A DNA stretch of 36,666 bases from Psychrobacter lutiphocae DSM 21542 (GCF_000382145.1 NZ_KB907653.1:1-36666), one strand, 5' to 3'. Shown: positions 8,869 to 17,509, numbered from the stretch's first letter. A program made the numbers and translations. The notes: generated by a model not told the origin, from the sequence alone.

Positions 8869-10329
8869 TTATAAAGCCAACTCCTCAATATCATCAGGAA
8901 ATAGTGATTCACTAAATAACAGGCTAGGGATATGTGCCTGTAAGCTGATGCCTTGTGGGTCATGAATAATAACTTGCTCTTCGCTGTTAAGCTCGGTGGC
9001 TTGCACGGCTCGGGCGATACGAATGTAGGCGACCAGCTCTTCAAGACCTTCTTTGATGGGGTGGGTTTGGGTGAGTTGGGCGATGGTTTGCGGGCTGTTT
9101 TGTCGTAGTTGGGTGCGGATGGTTTGGGCGACTTCTTTGACTTTGACGGTGCTTAAACTGTCTAGCATGGTTTGGCTAGGCTTACGGCTGTTAACATGAG
9201 CTTCGATTGAACCAAGCTCGACTCGCTCGTCGGGTTGCTTTAGACGCATGGTGTCGGGTGAGGATATTTCGACTTTGCCAATGGGTAGGCAGAGTGCTAT
9301 GTCGGTGCTGAGCTTGCAGTCGCCATCTCGCAGACTGACTGCCAGTTGTTCAAGCTTGCTAATGAGTTTGCTGACTGCTCGACCTTCTGCCATTGCCCCG
9401 CTCTCGATATAGGCACGTAACTCTTGCTCGGTACGGCGACGGATGCGTAATACTCTATCGCTCTCACGGCTAAGCTCGGAGATTAGGTCGGATAGAAATT
9501 GACGCTGGGGAGCGCTTAGGTATTTTGCGGCAGGGGTTTGCAACACGAAATGAAGTTGTTCTCGAAATTCAGTGACTCGGTTATAGTCGCATAAAAGTTG
9601 AAAGAAGCCTTCAAAGGCACTGCCTGCTTCGGTTTGGGCAAGTAAATTCTCTCGATCCATGACTTGTCCTAGCAGGTTGCCTCTGGAGTTGTCGTCTTCT
9701 ATCATCTCGATACGGATGTCTTTGTCGAGCTGGCGGATTTGTTCTTCTAATAGGCGAAAATCTCCTGTTAGCTGGGAGGCAAGCTGGTAGATTTCTCGGA
9801 TGTATTCTCGTTGCTCATTGTCGGTGAGTTTGTGGACTACGCCAGCGTTTAGGTCGTCAATTTGGCGCTGAATGGCGGCCTTTTTGTCCTCAAGCAGTTG
9901 AATACGGCTGTCAATGTCTTCGTCAGAGGCAACCACAAAATCTCGTACTGCTTCTTGTACGATACGCAGATGCGAGGCACTGACGTTAATGGTACGCTCC
10001 TCAAAACCTCGGCAAAAGCGCAATGCCATTTCGGTGGCGTCGGTTTTGGTGAGTAGGTCGTCCAGTTCTCTTAGCCAACCTTGGGCTATCCATTGATTAA
10101 GATAAGCGCTGGCATTGGTTTGGGTGTCCCAAATACCAAGGTTGCGACTGTGCTCAATTTGCGCATCGAGCAGTAGCTTGGCTTGCCCGTAGGGGACTTC
10201 ACTGTGCTCGCTAAATAAATCGCTGATAAAGGCGAGAATATGTGGGGCGTTATCGGCTCGCATCAGTCGCCATGCGGCGTGCTCTTGGTACAGGCGGCGG
10301 TATTTGGCTGAGAGACCTTGGAAGTTCAC
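8869..10329 (-). CDS. jetA: Wadjet protein JetA (DUF3375, kleisin-like)
   Basis: 486 residues matching the DUF3375 family, the kleisin-like subunit of the Wadjet anti-plasmid SMC complex. The N-terminus NFQGLSAKYRRLYQEHAAWR and LMRADNAPHILAFISDLF are typical, followed by a helical winged region. There is a long predicted coiled coil at about 150-215 (EDKKAAIQRQIDDLNAG, LLEEQIRQLDKDIRIEM) and a C-terminal domain ending FPDDIEELAL. Length and ends look intact, with no frameshift. Known for the family: JetA bridges JetB and the JetC ATPase heads. Both partners are absent downstream, where jetD follows directly. It is therefore likely non-functional in plasmid defence unless JetB and JetC are encoded elsewhere. 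Confidence 0.88.
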   Translation of the reverse strand: MNFQGLSAKYRRLYQEHAAWRLMRADNAPHILAFISDLFSEHSEVPYGQAKLLLDAQIEHSRNLGIWDTQTNASAYLNQWIAQGWLRELDDLLTKTDATEMALRFCRGFEERTINVSASHLRIVQEAVRDFVVASDEDIDSRIQLLEDKKAAIQRQIDDLNAGVVHKLTDNEQREYIREIYQLASQLTGDFRLLEEQIRQLDKDIRIEMIEDDNSRGNLLGQVMDRENLLAQTEAGSAFEGFFQLLCDYNRVTEFREQLHFVLQTPAAKYLSAPQRQFLSDLISELSRESDRVLRIRRRTEQELRAYIESGAMAEGRAVSKLISKLEQLAVSLRDGDCKLSTDIALCLPIGKVEISSPDTMRLKQPDERVELGSIEAHVNSRKPSQTMLDSLSTVKVKEVAQTIRTQLRQNSPQTIAQLTQTHPIKEGLEELVAYIRIARAVQATELNSEEQVIIHDPQGISLQAHIPSLLFSESLFPDDIEELAL

Positions 10330-10478
10330 GGGGTGTCCTTTTTGGTTGAGCTAATGTATTTTTATTATACATTACTTACAGTATCACAGTTGTTTTAGTG
10401 GTGTTTTTGCATATTGATATTGGCGATACTCGTGCAGAAAGTGACAAGAAAAATTTTGGAAGTATTGCCTTAAAGTTG

Positions 10479-10940
10479 TTATAAATCATGTCGATATTGA
10501 ACCATATCGGTAAGATTAGCAATTTTGTCATAAAGCTTACGGGCGGTGGTGTTACTCTCTTGTGTTGTCCAATAGACACGGTTGCAGTTTTTGTTATCAG
10601 CAAAGCCATATACATGTTCAATTAATGCTCGTCCTGCACCCGTACCTCGTACCGTTTGTGCGACATATAAATCTTCTAAATAACAAACTTCAGTGTTATT
10701 CCAAGTGTTTGGATGTATCACGATGTGTACGATACCTATCAGCTTATCATTTCGATAAGCACCAAAGCCATAGATGGGGGTGTTTTCATCTAATAGCTTG
10801 CGCCAAGTTTCCGTAGTTATTTCAAGTGGTAAAGATGTTTTATAAAAAGTTAAGTAGGCATTCCAAAGTACTAGCCAATCATCAAAGTCATTGTTATTGA
10901 GGGGTTGTATATTGATACTGTTGTTTGAAGTTTTTTTCAT
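10479..10940 (-). CDS. GNAT-family N-acetyltransferase
   Basis: 153 residues from the ATG at 10940 (a TTG twelve bases upstream is a less likely start). It has the GNAT fold: LIGIVHIVIHP strand pair, EDLYVAQTVRGTGAGRALIE with the acetyl-CoA-binding RGTGAGRA loop (motif A), and NRVYWTTQESNTTARKLYDK (motif B). The substrate cannot be told from sequence. It lies upstream of jetA on the same strand with a 149-bp gap, so it is probably an independent gene. The interval 10941-11177 to the divergent regulator shows no clear element. Confidence 0.88.
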   Translation of the reverse strand: MKKTSNNSINIQPLNNNDFDDWLVLWNAYLTFYKTSLPLEITTETWRKLLDENTPIYGFGAYRNDKLIGIVHIVIHPNTWNNTEVCYLEDLYVAQTVRGTGAGRALIEHVYGFADNKNCNRVYWTTQESNTTARKLYDKIANLTDMVQYRHDL

Positions 10941-11177
10941 TGTATTGTCCAATATGGGTTTGAAGGTTCAGCTCTTAAATTTGGTATGAAGTTATATAGT
11001 TGTTATTTAAAAACAAGATTATACTGTACTGGTGCAAGTTTACTGGTAGGAAATATTTTATTTCATTTCAAGGTTTTTCAAGGCCTAATCTTTTGATTTG
11101 AAGTAGTTTAAATAAATCCTAGATTATAACCGCTACCATGTAAAGTCCCATTATTTATTACTAACAGGATTAACCCA

Positions 11178-12137
11178 GTGCAGGATAGCCACACACTTAA
11201 CGTATATTTTCTACTAAATAAAGACGTTCACGTTTTAGATTTAGCAGGACCTATGCAAGCCTTTCATGAAGCCTCAAAACGTGGGGCATCGATTGAGTTG
11301 CATTACATAGGTTTTGAAAATGAGTTAACTTCGCATCAAGGATTGCAGTTTAGCAACATTAAAGCGCCACCTGATACCCTAGAAGACAATGCCATTATTA
11401 TAGTTGGAGCCAGCCATTATAACGACACTATCTATTCTGATTCGTCCAGCTTTAAAAGCATCGCATGGCTAAAACAGATCGCCAACAATACACCAGACTT
11501 ATCCGCAGATCATTCTCAAACACCTTTAATTGTTGGTATATGTACCGGTAGTATTCTGCTTGCCAAAGCCAATTTTTTAAATGGCAGGCGCTGTACAACA
11601 CACCATAGTCTAAAAGGGGTTATTGAAACTCAATATCCCAAGGTGAATTTTGAATGGGAGCGTATATTTGTAGAAGATAGCAATGTTATAACCACAGCAG
11701 GGGTAACTGCTGGTTTAGATTTAGCCCTACATTTAATTGAGCGTTATTTTGGTTACGAGATGTCGTTGCAGATAGCCCGAGATTTAGTGATTTATAGACG
11801 GCGAATGGCAAATGATCCCCAGTTATCTATTCACGTACAATACAGAAACCATGTGCATCCTGTGGTTCACGAGGTTCAGGACTATATCCAAACCCATTTT
11901 CAACAAAAAATATCACAGCAAGCTTTAGCTGACGTGCAAGGCGTTTCATTACGACACTTACAACGAATATTTAAACAAGCTACGGGGACGACCATTCATC
12001 AATATATAAATTATTATCGAACCGAACATGCCAAATCTTTGATGACCCATCATTCAAATCTTGAATATATCGCTCATGCCTCAGGTTTTCCAAATAGTAA
12101 TTCGTTAAGGCAATGTTTAAAACAATTCGATAGTTAG
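11178..12137 (+). CDS. GlxA-type AraC-family transcriptional regulator (DJ-1/PfpI plus AraC HTH)
   Basis: 319 residues. The N-terminal DJ-1/PfpI-like domain (about 7-190) includes the nucleophile-elbow sequence VGICTGSILLAKA with Cys122. The C-terminal AraC-type double HTH (about 215-319) includes ISQQALADVQGVSLRHLQRI, FKQATGTTIHQYI and LEYIAHASGFPNSNSLRQCL. The start is GTG with AGGA upstream. Such regulators often sense small metabolites through the PfpI domain. The gene is convergent with the MFS transporter, and the two stop codons overlap by four bases (12134-12137). That arrangement may reflect a shared role, but no target is visible. Confidence 0.9.
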   Translation: MQDSHTLNVYFLLNKDVHVLDLAGPMQAFHEASKRGASIELHYIGFENELTSHQGLQFSNIKAPPDTLEDNAIIIVGASHYNDTIYSDSSSFKSIAWLKQIANNTPDLSADHSQTPLIVGICTGSILLAKANFLNGRRCTTHHSLKGVIETQYPKVNFEWERIFVEDSNVITTAGVTAGLDLALHLIERYFGYEMSLQIARDLVIYRRRMANDPQLSIHVQYRNHVHPVVHEVQDYIQTHFQQKISQQALADVQGVSLRHLQRIFKQATGTTIHQYINYYRTEHAKSLMTHHSNLEYIAHASGFPNSNSLRQCLKQFDS

Positions 12138-13423
12138 TTTGGGTCTATGAGTTCGTTATGATTTATAGAGCGTAGTTTAAACGAAGCCATAGCCGAAATA
12201 AGGCACATCACTATCAAGGCATATAAATACCATTTATAGCTCCCGCTGACATCGAAGTTTAACCCACCAAGCCATACCGATGCGAAAACAAAGACTTGAT
12301 GCACAAAAAATAGCATACCAAACATTGTGCCTTTAATGTGTGCACCATACCAACGCAAGCATAACAGTGAGCTGATAATCACTGTTCCCATATAGGTGAG
12401 TCCAAATAGCGATAGCAATAAAACATACACGCTATCGATTGAAAACAGGCCCATTAACCAAAACGTAATAGCTCTTATTAAATACAAACTGCCTAGCACC
12501 ACATATAAGTTATAGCGTTTAACGGCGATAAGCACCAAACCTGAACCAATTAACTCTGTTATGCCGAGTAAACTTAAACTGGTCGCTACAAACGTATCGT
12601 TACTGTTAAAAACTTGCAAGGTATCGATGGTTTTTATTAAGGCGACCAGATGCACATCAATAAATGCCATTGCCATACCACAACCCCCAAACGATACCGC
12701 AAGTAGAAGATAGCGTTTATTTAGAAGTAAGGTGATTATTTTATTAGGTTGACTATCATTTGTATGAGTTAAGTCTTGAGCTGACTCACTAGATGGCAGG
12801 CTCGTGGAGTCTACAATAAGTTTTTTGGGAAATCTTATATAGAAACAAATACCTATCGGAATAAGTACGATTAAATAGACGACAGATAAAATACTGTTAA
12901 TGGATTGCCAGCCTACAAAACCATTTAAATAAACCCAAAGTGGCGACAGCACAATAAAACCAATCGCAGTGCCGTTAGCAAGTAAGGTATAAGAGGCGTT
13001 TTTGGTGTTTTCATTGAATACGCTATCAATTAAAATCCCAAAGGGAATAAAAGTCATGGCGGTCAAAGCATAGGACAATAATATACTAAAGCAGACAATA
13101 AGTAGCGGTAGGGTGTCGACTACTGAAATACCATAAAAGCCTATAATAGCTACCACAATCCCAGAAATTATGGTCAATGAAGCGCCGTACTTGTCACAAA
13201 GCCACCCTGTAATCGGTGAAAAAATACCCACGAATAGCCCAAATAAAGCTCCCAGTAAGGATACTTGGGAGCGACTCAAATTATAGATATCAGGTAAATC
13301 AATAAAATAAATTTGATAAACACTTTTAATGGCGGATGCAAGTATGGTGACGATAAGTCCGCATACTAGAAATAGGACTTGGCTTTTATTGACTAAATCA
13401 GATGATTTTGAGTAATGAGACAT
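12134..13423 (-). CDS. MFS transporter
   Basis: 429 residues with twelve probable membrane helices in two halves and a hydrophilic central loop (about 205-230). The A-motif-like GWLCDKYGASLTIISG lies between helices 2 and 3. It begins MSHYSKSSDLVNKSQVLFLV and has the NLSRSQVSLLGALFGLFVGI pattern seen in monocarboxylate/oxalate-type MFS members. The substrate is unknown. It ends within the convergent GlxA-type gene by four bases. No obvious frame damage. Confidence 0.88.
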   Translation of the reverse strand: MSHYSKSSDLVNKSQVLFLVCGLIVTILASAIKSVYQIYFIDLPDIYNLSRSQVSLLGALFGLFVGIFSPITGWLCDKYGASLTIISGIVVAIIGFYGISVVDTLPLLIVCFSILLSYALTAMTFIPFGILIDSVFNENTKNASYTLLANGTAIGFIVLSPLWVYLNGFVGWQSINSILSVVYLIVLIPIGICFYIRFPKKLIVDSTSLPSSESAQDLTHTNDSQPNKIITLLLNKRYLLLAVSFGGCGMAMAFIDVHLVALIKTIDTLQVFNSNDTFVATSLSLLGITELIGSGLVLIAVKRYNLYVVLGSLYLIRAITFWLMGLFSIDSVYVLLLSLFGLTYMGTVIISSLLCLRWYGAHIKGTMFGMLFFVHQVFVFASVWLGGLNFDVSGSYKWYLYALIVMCLISAMASFKLRSINHNELIDPN

Positions 13424-13544
13424 GATTAATCCTTTTATGGATTGATGAGTCTCATTATTATGGCAAGCTTGTTAATTAAGAGTGGATTATTAGGACATGA
13501 AAACTTTAAAAAGCGACATGAATGGTTGGTAAAAACATATGCAG

Positions 13545-14180
13545 TTATCTTTTATGACCTTCAATTAAATTAACCATCTCACTAGCTTTAGCTGTGCCGA
13601 GTTGTTGAAGACCTTTAATAACGCCAGCTTTATCCTCAGCCTTTTTATTCTGACTTAATTAAAACTGTGCTTGAATGTCAGTAATATCAACACGTATTCC
13701 TACTATGGCACGAGTCATTGCTTGAATGTATTTTTCTGGCGCATCCTTTAAAGACCATGGAATAGGTTGACTGGCTTCGAAATCAGCCGTCTGATGCGTT
13801 AAAATTTCAATGATACGGCTACATTGGGTTAATACCTCAACCTGACCTGTAACATGTACCGCTTGATAGTTCCAAGTAGGGACAGCCTTGTGCGTTGTAG
13901 CTTTACTCGGATACCAATTTGGGGTTATATAATGCCCTGATTCTAGGAAAATAACCAACCAAGGTGATGTCATATCAACTTTAACGTTCAAGGGATTGGT
14001 TATGGTGATATGACCATATAAACACCCATGTTCAGTACCGTTATCTTGCCAGTACATAGGAATATGACTGGCTTCCATGCCATTTTCAGTACGAGCAATC
14101 ACGGTAGCGAGTGGGTATGATTTTATAAATGAGGCAATGTTATCGATATTGTGTTCGGCAAATACTTTAGGGGTAAACAT
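13545..14180 (-). pseudogene. PaiB/FMN-binding negative transcriptional regulator with internal nonsense codon
   Basis: The 173-residue open part (13659-14180) matches the PaiB family, an FMN-binding split-barrel regulator. It has MFTPKVFAEHN, SHIPMYWQDN, YITPNWYPSK (typical YVSPxWY) and VPTWNYQAVHVTG. After QF the frame has TAA at 13659-13661, then continues open for 38 more codons as LSQNKKAEDKAGVIKGLQQL then GTAKASEMVNLIEGHKR to TAA at 13545. This is the expected PaiB C-terminus, so one change (probably AAA Lys to TAA) removed 38 residues. The truncated product may still fold, because the barrel is complete. PaiB genes commonly sit beside MocR-type regulators and EamA transporters, as here. 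Confidence 0.82.
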
Positions 14181-14290
14181 AGTGTTGCTCTATATGGGGT
14201 GATAAGTTGGTTAGAGGTCGGCAGTATCCCACTTATTGGTGGCGAGTTCTTATTTAAAGGGAGGCAAGGTGATGGTAAGTTGTAATAACG

Positions 14291-14572
14291 TTAGTTATTT
14301 TTATCGGCAAAACGAGCAACCTTTGCTCGGTTGCCACACGTCTTCATAGAACACCAGTTGCGATTGTTACCTCTAGATTTGTCCAAAAAAACAATCCCGC
14401 AACGTTCATAAGCTTCAGCTACCGTAGACGCAGAGACGTTGTGAACTTTGGCAGCCGCTCTAATAGAGGGAAGTCGGGTGCCAGAAACATAACTGACGCT
14501 TGCGATCTTGTGTTTCACATCCGTCATTATTTGTTCAATACGTGTGGTAGGTTTATTCACATTTGTGGTCAT
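14291..14572 (-). CDS. Chimeric GntR winged-helix / CGNR zinc-finger protein
   Basis: 93 residues from ATG 14572. Residues 8-57 (RIEQIMTDVKHKIASVSYVS, TRLPSIRAAAKVHNVSASTV) are a GntR/MocR-type winged helix. At AEAYERC the sequence changes to the CGNR zinc-finger pattern CGIVFLDKSRGNNRNWCSMK then TCGNRAKVARF (residues 58-88; Cys58, Cys74, Cys79). A normal MocR protein would continue into a roughly 370-residue aminotransferase-like domain, and a normal CGNR protein has a long N-terminal domain and one further Cys about five residues before Cys58. Both are missing. It reads as two gene ends joined in frame by a deletion. An upstream in-frame ATG at 14635 lacks a ribosome binding site. The gene is divergent from an EamA transporter, a typical MocR neighbour. 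Confidence 0.75.
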   Translation of the reverse strand: MTTNVNKPTTRIEQIMTDVKHKIASVSYVSGTRLPSIRAAAKVHNVSASTVAEAYERCGIVFLDKSRGNNRNWCSMKTCGNRAKVARFADKNN

Positions 14573-14616
14573 ATTTTGACTTTCCCAAAGTTTTAATAGG
14601 ATTGTATGGGTAATTG

Positions 14617-14648
14617 ATACCAAACAGTTTGGCATAATTGTACGGTAT
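14617..14648. promoter_or_regulatory. Candidate operator between the GntR/CGNR gene and the EamA gene
   Basis: CCAAACAGTTTGG (14620-14632) is a perfect palindrome around one base, preceded by ATA and followed by CAT. A second half-site GGTAT lies at 14644-14648. Its position between divergent genes suits an autoregulatory site for the MocR-like regulator. The assignment is inference. Confidence 0.4.
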
Positions 14649-14711
14649 TGTCTGTCGTTGATAACTAAATATTTTGTTGTAATAAGTCCTTAATAAATTT
14701 TGGGGATTACA

Positions 14712-15587
14712 ATGAATAAAATAACATCAGGTTGGATCAACGGTTTTATAGGCGTGGTGATTATTGCGGAATCTCTACCTGCCACTCGGGTCGCTGTCAT
14801 GGACTTTGATCCTCTTTTTTTAACGGCAGTGCGAGCAACCATTCCTGCCATAATAGGCACTATGGTATTGATAGCTTTACATCAGAAGGTGCCTACCAAA
14901 GAACATTTAGTTTCAATTGTAGTCACCGCTTTAGGCGTGGTTATCGGCTTTCCATTACTGAGTGCTTTGGCTTTACAATACATCACCTCCGCTCATGCGA
15001 TTGTTTTTTTAGGCATATTGCCCTTGTTGACGGCTGTATTTGCTGTACTGCGTGGAGATAAGCGACCGCCATTGATATTTTGGTTGTTCGCAGTTGCAGG
15101 TAGTGCTTTTGTGGCAGGCTTTGCTGTGCTTAGTAAAGAGGACGCATCGAACATAAATGCTAGGCTAGGTGGGCTATTTATGCTAGGTGCTGTGACAACG
15201 TGTGCTATAGGATATGCAGAAGGAGCGAGACTCACCAAAGTATTTGGTGGCTGGCAGGTGATAAGTTGGGCACTTATTATATCTTTACCAGTTATGCTAC
15301 CACTAGCGATATATACTTACCCCACAAGTTTGGATAATGTAAGTAGTACAGGTTGGATAGGGTTAATGTATGTCTCACTATTTAGCATGTTTATTGGGTT
15401 TATATTTTGGTATAAAGGTCTGGCTCTAGGGGGTACCGCGTCAGTAGGTCAATTACAGTTATTACAACCTTTTATGGGATTAATGCTGGCATCAGTATTG
15501 CTACATGAGACAGTGAGCTTAGGTATGATAATCAGTACTCTTGGTGCTATTATTTGTGTAGCAGGGGCTAAACGTTATTCGGCTTGA
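14712..15587 (+). CDS. EamA-family (DMT) transporter
   Basis: 291 residues from the ATG at 14712, with GGGG seven bases before it. A TTG at 14700 would add four residues and is less likely. About ten hydrophobic helices in two EamA repeats (residues 10-135 and 150-288), including ESLPATRVAVMDFDPLFLTA and ARATIP-like stretches in repeat 1 and SLFSMFIGFIFWYKGLALGG plus GQLQLLQPFMGLMLA in repeat 2. It is probably an inner-membrane exporter of small metabolites or amino acids; the substrate is unknown. The divergent MocR-like gene was probably its regulator and now lacks the effector domain. Confidence 0.9.
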   Translation: MNKITSGWINGFIGVVIIAESLPATRVAVMDFDPLFLTAVRATIPAIIGTMVLIALHQKVPTKEHLVSIVVTALGVVIGFPLLSALALQYITSAHAIVFLGILPLLTAVFAVLRGDKRPPLIFWLFAVAGSAFVAGFAVLSKEDASNINARLGGLFMLGAVTTCAIGYAEGARLTKVFGGWQVISWALIISLPVMLPLAIYTYPTSLDNVSSTGWIGLMYVSLFSMFIGFIFWYKGLALGGTASVGQLQLLQPFMGLMLASVLLHETVSLGMIISTLGAIICVAGAKRYSA

Positions 15588-15638
15588 AGATAGTGGTCAA
15601 AAATTGGATAGCCAATATTCCAATATCCACTAACCGAC

Positions 15639-15745
15639 TACAACTGCTCCATAAACACCTTTTTACTGAGTAACATCTCTGCCTTCAACCAATTTTTGAA
15701 TATCACTTTTCTTTCATCCTCATAAAAGGGGGCATCAGAAAGCAG
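15639..15745 (-). pseudogene. Possible C-terminal coding remnant of unknown protein
   Basis: A minus-strand frame ending at a TAG (15639-15641) reads HLLSDAPFYEDERKVIFKNW then LKAEMLLSKKVFMEQL. The composition looks protein-like (amphipathic, acidic/basic mix), and the frame has no start codon of its own before it runs into the LysE fragment on the other strand. The family is not recognised. It could be the tail of a gene whose front was lost in the same event that removed the LysE N-terminus. Confidence 0.3.
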
Positions 15746-16105
15746 ATGATAGGCAGAGCCGTTACTCAAACCCCTGTTAAAGAAGTAGGGACTTCAAATC
15801 AAATTAGTTCTGCACAGGCATTAAGATATGGCTTTTTTACCAATGCTTTAAATCCTAAAACGACGCTTTTTGTCATTAGTACTTATACTCAAATTGTTAG
15901 TGCGATTACCCCAAAAGCTATTTTGATTGGTTATGGTTTATTTATGTCTGTCACTCATTTTGTCTGGTTTGCTTTGGTGGCGTTATTGTTTTCACAGCGA
16001 ACTTTACGGCAGAAAATGCTACAGAGAAAAGCCGTCATTAATCGGGTAATTGGGTTTATATTAGGCATGTTGGGAGTGTTTTTACTTTTTACTAACGTGA
16101 ATTAA
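15746..16105 (+). pseudogene. LysE/RhtB-family exporter, C-terminal half only
   Basis: 119 residues with SAQALRYGFFTNALNPKTTL, the conserved mid-protein LysE/RhtB motif (gfl-NplNPK), then three hydrophobic segments to GFILGMLGVFLLFTNVN. Complete family members have about 205 residues and an N-terminal half with GPD/PGP motifs, absent here. The frame upstream of the ATG stays open to a stop at 15671, but the sequence does not resemble LysE. The first 18 residues or so may belong to a different origin. No convincing ribosome binding site. Likely a non-functional remnant. Confidence 0.75.
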
Positions 16106-16181
16106 TAATTATTAAATTTGTCAATAAAAAAGGGTAAACGACTGATTGACAATCGTCTACCTATTATAGGTTAAATGTCAT

Positions 16182-16928
16182 TTATCTTAATTTAATGTCG
16201 CCACCATCTGCCATCAACGTTTGACCTGTCATATATTGACTATCTTCACTTAAAAGAAACGCTACTATTGGTGCGATATCTTTTTGGGGATCGCCAAATC
16301 GATGCATGGGGTGCTTATCAGCAATTTCTTGATACTGTTCAGGAAAGGCTTCCTTCCACTTTTTAACACCTTCGGTTAATGCTAATGGACAAACAATATT
16401 GACACGAATACCATCTTCCGCCCATTCGTTAGCCGCTACTCGAGATAAGCCACGAATTGCTTCCTTAGCAGCCGCATAACTGGCTTGGTTTTTTTGGCCA
16501 TTAAGGGCAGCACCAGAGCCAAAATTAACGATAGCCCCTTTGGTTTTTTTTAGTTCTGGATAGGCCGCTTTCATAAAATTTAAAGTTCCTTTTAAGCCAG
16601 TATCCATAGATAACGCCCAATCTTCTTCGGTAAGCTGCATTAAAGGTTTTTGTTTGGAGGCGTGTGCATTATTTACCACACCTGTCAGTTTCCCAAACCT
16701 TGATACCGCCATCTCTACCGCTTGTTGGGCAACTGAAGGCTTGGAGATATCGCCTTTAACAAATACAATATGTTCAGGATTAGTGTCAACTTTCTGCTGA
16801 CCAGCAGTGTCATCAATATCTACCGCTATGACAGATGCGCCTCTTTGCGTCAGGACAGTAGTTATTGCACCGCCAATTCCTGCTGCACCACCAGTGACTA
16901 TAATGACATGATCTTTTAAATTTTTCAT
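16182..16928 (-). CDS. SDR-family NAD(P)-dependent oxidoreductase
   Basis: 248 residues of the classical SDR type. The cofactor motif TGGAAGIG is at residues 12-19, the NNAH motif (normally NNAG) at 86-89, and the catalytic residues are Ser138, Tyr151 and Lys155 (YAAAK). It ends YMTGQTLMADGGDIKLR, the usual C-terminal turn. Asp after the second strand (AVDIDD) suggests NAD preference. The His in place of Gly in NNAG is unusual but seen in some members. The substrate is not predictable. It stands alone; the 16929-17219 interval upstream holds no visible feature apart from AT-rich DNA. Confidence 0.9.
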   Translation of the reverse strand: MKNLKDHVIIVTGGAAGIGGAITTVLTQRGASVIAVDIDDTAGQQKVDTNPEHIVFVKGDISKPSVAQQAVEMAVSRFGKLTGVVNNAHASKQKPLMQLTEEDWALSMDTGLKGTLNFMKAAYPELKKTKGAIVNFGSGAALNGQKNQASYAAAKEAIRGLSRVAANEWAEDGIRVNIVCPLALTEGVKKWKEAFPEQYQEIADKHPMHRFGDPQKDIAPIVAFLLSEDSQYMTGQTLMADGGDIKLR

Positions 16929-17218
16929 AATTATCCCTTTGTCTAATTCTAGATTTTAGAAGCTTTGACCTTATCTTTTTAGTTTACCGCTTTAAAAACC
17001 ATACTCTAGTGAGAGTTTGTTTGAGTGATATTATTTAAGGTTAATGAGAGCGTCTGGATTGTTGCTATTTGAAATTTAAGCCGATTTGATTAAATATTGA
17101 AGATTATTATTTTTTAATAATTAAGCCGTATAGCTAATCTCTATTATGATAACAAGGTTCTATCAGTGTGTTTTAAGAACCACTTTAAACCCAATAATCA
17201 ATATCAACCACCCAAAAA

Positions 17219-17251
17219 AAAACCCCAAACTAGGGGAAGTTTGGGGTTGAA
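17219..17251 (-). terminator. Intrinsic terminator of the tRNA-Val/tRNA-Asp operon
   Basis: Read on the minus strand: ACCCCAAACT, loop, AGTTTGGGGT, followed by a run of eight or more T. The stem is ten perfect base pairs. It lies about 50 bp past the 3' end of tRNA-Asp and closes the operon. Confidence 0.92.
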
Positions 17252-17301
17252 ACTTTACTCTAAATAAAAGAGCTAACTAAGTTTTAACGTACTTAAAAAT
17301 A

Positions 17302-17378
17302 TGGCGCAGCGGACGGGACTCGAACCCGCGACCCCCGGCGTGACAGGCCGGTATTCTAACCAACTGAACTACCGCTGC
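17302..17378 (-). tRNA. tRNA-Asp (anticodon GTC)
   Basis: 77 nt including an encoded CCA. Acceptor stem GCAGCGG with CCGCTGC, D-arm AGTTCAGTTGGTTAGA, anticodon stem-loop CCGGC-CTGTCAC-GCCGG with GTC, and T-arm CGGGTTCGAGTCCCG. It is second in a two-tRNA operon after tRNA-Val, 55 bp away. Confidence 0.97.
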
Positions 17379-17433
17379 TAGTCGCTTTAGAATGTTTAGC
17401 CACTTTCTAAAATAAGTGGTACTCTAAAAAGAG

Positions 17434-17509
17434 TGGTGGGTGATGACAGGCTCGAACTGCCGACATTCTGCGTGTAAGGCAGACGCTCTACCAACTGAGC
17501 TAATCACCC
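17434..17509 (-). tRNA. tRNA-Val (anticodon TAC)
   Basis: 76 nt including an encoded CCA. Acceptor GGGTGAT with ATCACCC, D-arm AGCTCAGTTGGTAGAG, anticodon stem-loop TCTGC-CTTACAC-GCAGA with TAC, and T-arm GGCAGTTCGAGCCTGTC with one weak pair. First gene of the operon, preceded by a long repeat-rich leader. Confidence 0.97.
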
